From an uncultured Treponema sp. (lineage in GTDB: Bacteria > Spirochaetota > Spirochaetia > Treponematales > Treponemataceae), in contig CAJPOF010000051.1 of NCBI GenBank assembly GCA_905372235.1, forward strand, positions 1-17,894: 17,894 nucleotides of DNA, written 5' to 3'. The notes beneath the pieces were generated by a model. The model did no database searches. It saw nothing but the letters and a program-made list of their open reading frames with translations, and was not told the origin of the DNA. Below are positions 7,304 through 13,841 of the stretch, piece by piece (position 1 is the first letter of the stretch; every line of letters starts with the position of its first letter). Both the position numbers and the translations under genes were made by a program.

Positions 7304-7342
7304 ATGCGGCGGAGATAAAATAATTTTTCGTCTCCGCCGCAT
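7304..7342 (-). terminator. Terminator of the OmpA-domain protein gene
   Basis: ATGCGGCGGAGA (7304-7315) and TCTCCGCCGCAT (7331-7342) form a perfect 12-base GC-rich stem. On the minus strand it is followed by seven T (plus-strand A run 7298-7304), about 75 bases after the stop of the 1060-residue gene. It may also slow transcripts from the plus-strand membrane-protein gene, but no T run follows on that strand. Confidence 0.85.
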
Positions 7343-7415
7343 ATAATTCCAAATCGAAAAATGGACCGCTCTTTCCGGCTTAAAAGCCTACGCAAGAACA
7401 GCCCCGAATATATTT

Positions 7416-10400
7416 TTATTTTTCCAAAATAAATTCAACCCGTCGGTTTTTCCAGTTGTTGTTTTTATCCTTATAATCAACAACGAGTTCCGTTCCGCCT
7501 TTTCCTTCCGTCGCAAGCCTGCTTCCGCTCACGCCGTTTTTAGTAAGGTAATTTTTCACGAATTCCGCGCGTTTTGCCGAAAGCGGAATCAACGCGGGCC
7601 CCCAACTCTTCGGGTTGTCCTCGGTTTCTTCGGCTTCGTTGTCGGTAACACGATTTGCGTGTCCCACAATCGTAACTTTGTATTCCTTGAATTTATTCAG
7701 GATTTCCGCAATTCGTTTTAGAACACGTTCGTTGTTCGCCGCCTGCTCAGGAGCAAGTCCGTTATTAGCTTCAGATTTTGTCTTGAAGTCGGCATTGTCC
7801 GAACGGAATATGATAGAAGGAACCGCCATTTTCAGCACATTTCCGTCACGGATTACAAGAACATCAACGGGAATCACCCCGTTCACTACGCTGGTCATTC
7901 CAAGATTGTCGGAAACCGTAAACTCATACGAATAATCCATGGCTGACTGAACACGCTCAGCCATTCCACCGGAATTTTTCTGAACATTGGAAAGTCCGTC
8001 CCAAATTATCCGTTCGGTTATGGAAGACGTGCCTTTTGTCTGCCAGAAAGGACTTCCCTTAGGATCTCTTATGATAAACGACCAGTTTTTGATTGCGGCT
8101 TTTGTAACACCTGCAAGTCTTATGAAAAGGTCGTCGTCCACGCCATCGTTGTCCGGGCTGAAATATTCGGGCATCGTGTTTACCGAAAGTTTCGGCGGAA
8201 TCGCCGTGCATACAAACGGAGATGACATCGACGTAACCTTGTTTCCTTTTTTGTAGACGACGTTAAGCGTCCCCATGAAATTTCCTTCCGCAACTTTTCC
8301 GTCTTTTCCAAGACCGTCCCAAGTTATCGCAGAAGGAAGATTTGCGCTGTCTTTTTCCGACCACGAACGGACGGAAGTGCCGTTTTCGCTTCGTATGTCA
8401 AAGTTCCATGAAAGGATTCCGTCCGCAACCGTCGCACGAATGTCAAACTTTTGGGTGTCAAGAATCTTGTCGCCGTTCGGAGAGATTCCGTCGTTTTCCG
8501 CAGTCACGTAGATTTTTGTGTCGCGGCTGTCAAGCGTGATTCCGGGAAGTTTTGTCGAAAACGCATTTCCCGCTTCGTCTTCAGCGGAAATCTCGATTGA
8601 ATAATTTCCGTCCGCAGCCCTGTTTCCCGAACCGTCCGAACCGTCCCAATCGAACATATCTTTTCCATCGGTCCTTATGTTATTTTTCCATGTAAGAGTT
8701 TTTATGACCTTGTTCGACGAATTCAAAATCTCCGCTTTCCACAGACTTTCCTTCGTGCTGTTTTTTATCATCACAGGAATCGTGTCTTGGTTTCCGTCGC
8801 CGTCTGGCGAAAATGCCATCCATGGGGTAGTCGCCTCGAGGCTCGGGAAAACCGTATCCACGCCGAACGAAGAAGTCGAAACCTTTGCCGAAGAGCCGTT
8901 TGTCGAAACAATCTCAAGGCTGGCAGAATAAAGTCCGTCCTGAACTACAAGTCCGCCTTCGTCCTTTCCGTCCCATACAAAACTTGCAGGAAGGCTTGAA
9001 GTTCCCTTGAACGTCTTTACTTTTTTTCCGGCGGAATCAAGAATCGAAAGTGAATAGTTTGCGATTCCATCCGCATCTTTTAGCACAGGCGAAAACGAAA
9101 TCGTGTCTTTAATCCTGTCAGCGTTGGGGCTGAATGCGGCAAGGCTCGGCGAAAGAAGAATCTTCACGTCCTTTGTACTGAGCTCGAATGTGTCTTGGCT
9201 TGTCATAACGCCGGTATTTCCCGCAAGGTCGGTCGCCCTGAGTTCGAACATATATTTTGCATCGGGCGCAAGTTTTCCGTTCGAGGCAAATCCGTTCCAT
9301 TCAATGGATTCGGGCGGAAACTCGCCGAAATCGTATTCTTTTACGACAAAAGAAGGCGTTTTTGCATCGTAGATTTTTCCTTTCCACGTCGGAACTGAAG
9401 CAAATTTTCCCGTGGAATCAATCAGCATGGAAATCTTCACCTGGGTTTTTGCGCCAGCTCCGAAAATCTTATCAGAAACGGCAATCTGAGCAGAAGGTTT
9501 TGTCGTGTCAAGAACGATTTCGGGGGAGCGGACAGCAAGCGGCTCGTAACCGTTGAGGTAGCCCGCCGTTACAACGGCAGAATACACGCCCTGCGGAATC
9601 AATTTTCCGTCGTCGCCGATTCCGTCAAAATCGATTGAGTCGGGCGGAATCTCCCCATTTTTTTTCAGATTGTAAGACCTGTAAACTTTTCCGTTCTTGT
9701 CGGTTATTTTGACTTCCCATGAAGTAAGTTTGTTTCCGCTGGATTTTTCGGGAACGGGAATCACCACGTCGAACTTTACGCTTTGGTTCTTTGAATCTGT
9801 TTTCGGAGAAAAATATTTTGAGCTTTTAAGAACGATGTTAGTGGCAGGTTTTTCAGCCGAATAAATTATGTTCGAAACTGAAGCCGGTTCTGAGACGTTC
9901 CCCGCCCTGTCCGTGGCTGAAACATCGTAAGAATAAACTCCGTCGGGGACGGTGCGTCCTTCGTCGTCCGTACCGTTCCATTTAAATGCGGAAGGCTCTG
10001 CGTTCTTCCATTCGATTGTTCTTACAACATCGCCGGTGGCATTTCTGAACCTTCCTATCCAGCTGTCCTCTACAGAACCCGTCTGCCTTATGTTGAGTTC
10101 CGACTTTGCACCCTCGCCGAAAATCTTGTCCGCAGGCTGAGAGAGCGAAATCACGGGCGAAACGGTGTCGATTACTACAGGGTATTTTTCCGTAGTTCCT
10201 ACATTTCCGTTGTCATCCGATGCCGAAAAATAATAGAAATATTTTCCGTCGGGTGCGGTTTCGCCGTTGTCCATCGCGCCGTTCCATGCGACGCTTTCGG
10301 GAATCGAAACGCCTTTTTTGACGGCGACAAGCTGCCTGAAAAAGCGCCTGAACGTAAGCGTCTTTGGAAGCGCAACCTTGTTTCCGATTGTCCTTACGAC

Positions 10401-10598
10401 CTTTCCGTTTTCGTCCTCAACCGTCAACGACCATGAAGTTATGTATCGTTTGTCGGAAATCTTCAAAGGAATCACGAATTCGTCCCGAACGCCGTCATTG
10501 TTCGGAGAAAAATATCTTTCCTTTTTTTGAGCCGAAATTACCGTCGGAACAAAAAGCAACGCCAATGCGACGGATTTTACTAGAATTGATTTTCTCAT
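7416..10598 (-). CDS. Exported protein with FlgD/Ig-like repeats and C-terminal OmpA domain
   Basis: 1060 residues from ATG 10598, with GGGAG upstream. A signal peptide ends near Ala23 (VISA). Six calcium-loop-like segments of the type FSPNxDGxxD are seen (for example YFSPNNDGVRD, FSPNADRIKD, FSPDGDGNQD, YFSPDNDGVDD), interleaved with about eight W-[DN]-G turns followed by DG-x-Y strands (WNGTDDEGRTVPDGVYSY). These are typical of FlgD-type Ig-like domains in secreted and surface proteins. Residues about 946-1060 form an OmpA-family peptidoglycan-binding domain, with VGHAN (978-982), LSAKRA (1006-1011, Arg1010) and NRRVEF near the end. The usual binding Asp of HTD is Asn982 here. It probably tethers a rod-like periplasmic or outer-membrane structure to peptidoglycan. 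The gene lies 253 bases after an outer-membrane barrel gene on the same strand, suggesting a shared envelope role. Confidence 0.9.
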   Translation of the reverse strand: MRKSILVKSVALALLFVPTVISAQKKERYFSPNNDGVRDEFVIPLKISDKRYITSWSLTVEDENGKVVRTIGNKVALPKTLTFRRFFRQLVAVKKGVSIPESVAWNGAMDNGETAPDGKYFYYFSASDDNGNVGTTEKYPVVIDTVSPVISLSQPADKIFGEGAKSELNIRQTGSVEDSWIGRFRNATGDVVRTIEWKNAEPSAFKWNGTDDEGRTVPDGVYSYDVSATDRAGNVSEPASVSNIIYSAEKPATNIVLKSSKYFSPKTDSKNQSVKFDVVIPVPEKSSGNKLTSWEVKITDKNGKVYRSYNLKKNGEIPPDSIDFDGIGDDGKLIPQGVYSAVVTAGYLNGYEPLAVRSPEIVLDTTKPSAQIAVSDKIFGAGAKTQVKISMLIDSTGKFASVPTWKGKIYDAKTPSFVVKEYDFGEFPPESIEWNGFASNGKLAPDAKYMFELRATDLAGNTGVMTSQDTFELSTKDVKILLSPSLAAFSPNADRIKDTISFSPVLKDADGIANYSLSILDSAGKKVKTFKGTSSLPASFVWDGKDEGGLVVQDGLYSASLEIVSTNGSSAKVSTSSFGVDTVFPSLEATTPWMAFSPDGDGNQDTIPVMIKNSTKESLWKAEILNSSNKVIKTLTWKNNIRTDGKDMFDWDGSDGSGNRAADGNYSIEISAEDEAGNAFSTKLPGITLDSRDTKIYVTAENDGISPNGDKILDTQKFDIRATVADGILSWNFDIRSENGTSVRSWSEKDSANLPSAITWDGLGKDGKVAEGNFMGTLNVVYKKGNKVTSMSSPFVCTAIPPKLSVNTMPEYFSPDNDGVDDDLFIRLAGVTKAAIKNWSFIIRDPKGSPFWQTKGTSSITERIIWDGLSNVQKNSGGMAERVQSAMDYSYEFTVSDNLGMTSVVNGVIPVDVLVIRDGNVLKMAVPSIIFRSDNADFKTKSEANNGLAPEQAANNERVLKRIAEILNKFKEYKVTIVGHANRVTDNEAEETEDNPKSWGPALIPLSAKRAEFVKNYLTKNGVSGSRLATEGKGGTELVVDYKDKNNNWKNRRVEFILEK

Positions 10599-10610
10599 CT
10601 TTGTCTCCCA

Positions 10611-10654
10611 TAAAAAGTCAAGAAGAAAGTTTCAAATTTCTTCTTGACTTTTTA
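10611..10654. other. Long perfect stem-loop just before the OmpA-domain gene
   Basis: An 18-base perfect stem (10611-10628 with 10637-10654) surrounds an 8-base loop. On the minus strand the right side ends in GACTTTTTA, then GGGAG and the ATG at 10598. It could be a terminator of the upstream barrel gene, an attenuator, or a stabilising leader hairpin. The T run ends only a few bases before the ribosome binding site, which makes a leader role plausible. Confidence 0.6.
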
Positions 10655-10688
10655 AACACGTTCGTAGCGAAACAAGAACGTGTCTAAA
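10651..10688. repeat. Imperfect hairpin in the barrel/OmpA intergenic region
   Basis: ACACGTTC (10656-10663) pairs with GAACGTGT (10676-10683) around a 12-base loop. With one mismatch the arms extend to 13 bases (10651-10663 and 10676-10688). It overlaps the neighbouring stem by four bases, so the extended form and the full neighbouring stem are mutually exclusive. Confidence 0.5.
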
Positions 10689-10693
10689 ATATA

Positions 10694-10717
10694 CAAGTTT
10701 GCAACCTAGCAAACTTG
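10694..10717. repeat. CAAG...CTTG hairpin resembling the short hairpin of the repeat family
   Basis: CAAGTTTGC (10694-10702) pairs with GCAAACTTG (10709-10717) around AACCTA. It differs from the short hairpin of repeat copy 1 (CAAGATTTGC/GCAAATCTTG) by one base pair and the loop. It may be a solo remnant of that family. The rest of 10718-10851 shows only minor hairpins and no gene. Confidence 0.5.
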
Positions 10718-10851
10718 AAAAAACACAAAGCAGTGCCATTTACACAGATTTGTGTCCTCTCCCATAAAATCAAGGAAACTGTCCAAAAATCGAAGTTTTG
10801 GAAAGCCTTGTTCTCATTTTTCAAAAATTCTCTGTCCGCAAAGTTCCGGAT

Positions 10852-11916
10852 TTATTCTTCCTCATCAGCCCACATCTTAATCTCAGGTGGAGTCGTGTCC
10901 TTCTGACCAAGATAAAGCCTAAGCCCTGCCGAAGCCGCATGAACGGTGTCGTAACGCTCCTGCCATGCCACGCTTGTAAGCATTTGGCTGGAATCCCAGC
11001 TGCGGCTCTTCAGATATTCATTGTTCTTGGCATTGAAATTAAATTTCACGCCAAGGCTTATGGATGGAAGAAAATTATTGTATCCGTTCAAAACTTCCAC
11101 AAGATCCATGCTTTCGGCAACGCTTACAAAAACCGTATCGAAGAAACTCATTTGGAATCCGGCGTCCAAAACAAGATCCATAAAACAAGGAGTCGCTATA
11201 TCAAACGAAAATCCGGCACTGAACGGCTTTGTCTTTACAAGCAGGGTCGCGATTCCCACACGAGTTGTCGCAAGAGTCGGAAAATTCACCGTGATGGCGT
11301 TGTTCTTTACGCCCTTCAGCGAAACATCGTTGTAATATTTTCCGAGATTCAGAACCGAAACGCCAAGCCTGAAATCCCTCAAAAATCCCAGTTCTCCGAA
11401 ATTGTACAAGATTCCGACATCGGCTCCCAAAGCCCAGTCGGTTTTCGCTCCCCAAAAAACTCCTCCGCTCAGGCTAAGCCCCAAACTGAGCCGCTCCGTG
11501 ATTTCCTTTGAAAGCCCCGCCTTTGCGTTCAGCGAGTTTCCCAAAGCGAGCGCGGTTTCGTCAACAGGAGTGAGAAGACCGTTCACAACGGAACTGAACA
11601 CAAGGAATTTTGTAGGAATCATGATTCCCGTCTGAAATGAAAATCCGCTGTTCCTGTTCGCCAAAGTCTGAACCAAAGCAGAAAATCCTACGTCAAGCTG
11701 AATACGTTGCTCCGTGGCTGTAAGCGCAGGATTGAACGCAATAGCATCAGGACCCGGCATGAAAATTCCACCGCCGGCTGCAGAAGAAGCCGAGGCAAGC
11801 TGCGTAGGACTTGAAAGATTGTAAATATTGTGCGCCCCGACAGGAGGGTTGAATGTATCCGCAAAAGCAAAAGCCGCAAGAACAAAAACGACGATTTTCA
11901 AAATAATCTTTTTCAT
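10852..11916 (-). CDS. Outer-membrane beta-barrel protein (FadL/PorV- or UPF0164-like)
   Basis: 354 residues. I start at ATG 11916 because GGAG (11924-11927) lies seven bases before it; a TTG at 11922 is in frame but gains nothing. A signal peptide ends near AFA (residues 17-19). The mature N-terminus has SAAGGGIFMPGPDAIAFNPA, the short Gly/Pro/Asn-rich segment typical of FadL/PorV-like barrels of the kind expanded in treponemes as UPF0164 proteins. The remainder alternates Gly- and aromatic-rich strands (FSFQTGIMIPTKFLVFSSV, GLSLSGGVFWG, ISLGVKFNFNAKN) and ends with LRLYLGQKDTTPPEIK and an acidic tail. The likely role is a small-molecule or lipid channel in the outer membrane. It precedes the FlgD/OmpA gene. 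Assignment to the broad barrel class is firm; the precise subfamily is not. Confidence 0.72.
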   Translation of the reverse strand: MKKIILKIVVFVLAAFAFADTFNPPVGAHNIYNLSSPTQLASASSAAGGGIFMPGPDAIAFNPALTATEQRIQLDVGFSALVQTLANRNSGFSFQTGIMIPTKFLVFSSVVNGLLTPVDETALALGNSLNAKAGLSKEITERLSLGLSLSGGVFWGAKTDWALGADVGILYNFGELGFLRDFRLGVSVLNLGKYYNDVSLKGVKNNAITVNFPTLATTRVGIATLLVKTKPFSAGFSFDIATPCFMDLVLDAGFQMSFFDTVFVSVAESMDLVEVLNGYNNFLPSISLGVKFNFNAKNNEYLKSRSWDSSQMLTSVAWQERYDTVHAASAGLRLYLGQKDTTPPEIKMWADEEE

Positions 11917-11949
11917 AAGCAAACTCCATAATAAACTTGATTTGCTTTA

Positions 11950-11955
11950 ATTATA
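11950..11955 (-). promoter_or_regulatory. -10 box candidate for the barrel protein gene
   Basis: A perfect TATAAT on the minus strand ends 33 bases before ATG 11916, so a transcript start near 11943 gives a normal leader with room for the GGAG site. No good -35 box is seen at 16-18 bases (TAGATA at 17). Confidence 0.35.
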
Positions 11956-12016
11956 TTGAATAACTATACAATTATCTATCGAAAAATTTTATAATGCCCG
12001 TAATGTCCTCAGAAGT

Positions 12017-12045
12017 TTGACATAAAATCCGTTATTATTTATATT
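12017..12045 (+). promoter_or_regulatory. Near-consensus promoter placing +1 at the start codon
   Basis: TTGACA (12017-12022, perfect) and TATATT (12040-12045, five of six) are separated by exactly 17 bases. Only six bases (TAACAT with the preceding T) lie between the -10 box and ATG 12052, so initiation is predicted at or next to the A of the ATG. Confidence 0.7.
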
Positions 12046-12051
12046 TAACAT

Positions 12052-13602
12052 ATGAAAAAGGGGAACTCAAACAATTTTTTCCAAAGAATAATGGACACAA
12101 TCTTCGGCTCGAACGATCCCGAAGCGGCAAAGCGAAAGCAATTGCGGCTCATCTCAAAAAGCCTGGGAAAGACAAAGTACAGCAAATTCTACAAATTCCA
12201 GGGAAACGAAGCCCTTCCGCCGATGGGAAAATTCTTCTTCGAACTCTACAAGACCATCTACCCTGCCCAGACAATGTTCCAGAATCTCCCAAGCCCGAAT
12301 TTATTGAAGACTTTGGCGATAAACTACTACACCACAGACGAAATCCGAGAAATCGAAGAAAGCCTTTCCGAAGAAAACTTGATGAAGCTCGCAAAGCAGA
12401 TTCCGATAAGCCATATCGAAGAGGAAACCGAAAAACGCCTCGCAAAATATTCGGAATTCTTTACGCTTGAAAAAATCAATCAAATAGAAAATCTTTACAG
12501 GCAGCTTTCCACGCTCAAAGATTTCTGCGTGTTCGACTTCTATTTTCTTGTAAAAAAATTCAACAAAGGGATGAAAGAAGCGGATTTTGCTTCCATGCCG
12601 AATTTCGAGAAAATAAATGCGGAATACATCTCAGGCGAAATACGGGACTTCATCAGCGTGGCATGGAACATCTCTACGGAGTCAGACTGGTCGGACTGCA
12701 TAAAACTTTTGCGAGCCCACAAAGGCGTCGAACCGATAACGCTACAGAACTGGAAAAGGATTTTGGCTCGTCTTTCAAGCCTAAAATCATCCGGTGCGTT
12801 GGAACTGATCGTAAAACTTTCCGAAGGAAACCCCAATCTTATCTGCGAAGTAAACGAAGGCGGACAAAGCATAGTAGAGCCGTTTCTTGAGAAAATAAAA
12901 TCTTCCGCCGAAGCGGTTTTGCACAAACTCGCCGCCGATGAAAAGGCGAACAAAGCCGGAAACATATGCGCACAGCTTTTCCCGGACATAGACGTAGTTC
13001 CGCTAAGAAACTACAGCGAAAACTGGAACACCACGTTCAGGAACAAAAAGCTTGCCACATTCAACAACGCCGAGGCGATGAAATACCTGAAGACATTCCT
13101 TTTAGAGATTTTCAAAAAAGACATAAGAGAATACTACGACCTTTTCCTTGTTCGGGGACAATGGAACACGCAGGCGCTTTCAGGACCGTTTTCGGAGTCG
13201 TACAACTGGATTCTTTCATGCACCGACAAGATTCTTTCGTTCGACGCAGAATTGGCGGAAGACGCTCCAATCGGAATAAGGATAAAAACATTGCTTCCAA
13301 AAACCGACAGGGACTCAAGCTCGAAAAACATCGCAAACAGGTTGATAAACGATGCGAACAAGACCGCATACAAATTTTTGGTGGGTTGCACAAGGAATCT
13401 CATTTCCATGGGAAAGATAATAAAATCCCTTGTGGACGACTACGCAAAAAACCAGCCGGAAATAATCGCAAACTGGAAAGAGTTGGAAAAATTCGCAGAC
13501 AAGCCTATAAAAGAATTCAGCGTAGAGCTTTACAAGAAAATATATCTTTTTACAACACTGATTCAGACCAGCATAACGAACATGGAAGAAGAGGAAGAAT
13601 AA
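12052..13602 (+). CDS. Spirochaete protein of unknown function (DUF5312-like)
   Basis: 516 residues, mostly helical, soluble, with no signal peptide or membrane segment. It begins MKKGNSNNFFQRIMDTIFGS and ends with an acidic EEEEE tail. Segments such as LGKTKYSKFYKFQGNEALPP and GKFFFELYKTIYPAQ near residues 38-72 and KEFSVELYKKIYLF near the C-terminus read as conserved blocks; the FELYKTIY/VELYKKIY pair may mark an internal repeat. I recall a spirochaete-restricted family (DUF5312) of this appearance, but this is from memory and unverified. No catalytic motif is visible. No Shine-Dalgarno sequence precedes the ATG; a near-consensus promoter ends six bases before it, so the mRNA may be leaderless. 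An internal ATG (Met14) is the alternative start, without a better site. The gene is divergent from the barrel gene and upstream of the helicase gene. Confidence 0.85.
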   Translation: MKKGNSNNFFQRIMDTIFGSNDPEAAKRKQLRLISKSLGKTKYSKFYKFQGNEALPPMGKFFFELYKTIYPAQTMFQNLPSPNLLKTLAINYYTTDEIREIEESLSEENLMKLAKQIPISHIEEETEKRLAKYSEFFTLEKINQIENLYRQLSTLKDFCVFDFYFLVKKFNKGMKEADFASMPNFEKINAEYISGEIRDFISVAWNISTESDWSDCIKLLRAHKGVEPITLQNWKRILARLSSLKSSGALELIVKLSEGNPNLICEVNEGGQSIVEPFLEKIKSSAEAVLHKLAADEKANKAGNICAQLFPDIDVVPLRNYSENWNTTFRNKKLATFNNAEAMKYLKTFLLEIFKKDIREYYDLFLVRGQWNTQALSGPFSESYNWILSCTDKILSFDAELAEDAPIGIRIKTLLPKTDRDSSSKNIANRLINDANKTAYKFLVGCTRNLISMGKIIKSLVDDYAKNQPEIIANWKELEKFADKPIKEFSVELYKKIYLFTTLIQTSITNMEEEEE

Positions 13603-13690
13603 AGGCGACTTGTTTTTTGTCTGTCTGACCTCCAATCATATCGCATTTAATGGAAACACTGCATTGTATGCGAAATTTTCTATCAATTGC

Positions 13691-13719
13691 TTGATATTTC
13701 TTCCATATTTCTATATATT
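13691..13719 (+). promoter_or_regulatory. Promoter candidate of the RNA helicase gene
   Basis: TTGATA (13691-13696) and TATATT (13714-13719), each five of six to consensus, are separated by exactly 17 bases. Transcription is predicted to begin near 13726, giving a leader of about 115 bases before ATG 13842. Confidence 0.55.
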
Positions 13720-13723
13720 CTTC

Positions 13724-13748
13724 TGCGTTGCGCCAAGCGTGCGACGCA
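13724..13748 (+). terminator. GC-rich hairpin with T run at the helicase leader start or after the DUF5312-like gene
   Basis: TGCGTTGC (13724-13731) and the strand ending GCGACGCA (13741-13748) pair with one G-T wobble and an imperfect apex; TTTATTTTT follows. It lies 122 bases after the upstream stop and starts almost exactly at the predicted +1 of the helicase transcript. It may be an intrinsic terminator, a 5' protective hairpin, or an attenuator. Confidence 0.45.
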
Positions 13749-13841
13749 TTTATTTTTGCTACACGAAATGTAAATCTGAACAAACCTGTATTTTAGTTCA
13801 CATGATTTATAAAGCGTGCAGAACTAGGATAACAGGTATTT

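Noticed and set aside
10798..11511. 237-codon plus-strand frame
   Set aside because: Antisense to the barrel protein gene, with basic, low-quality composition and no ribosome binding site.
11917..11922. TTG start of the barrel protein
   Set aside because: GGAG is spaced seven bases from ATG 11916 but only one base from the TTG.
12966..13628. 220-codon plus-strand frame
   Set aside because: Alternative frame within the DUF5312-like gene; Arg/Lys/His-rich composition typical of an out-of-frame reading.
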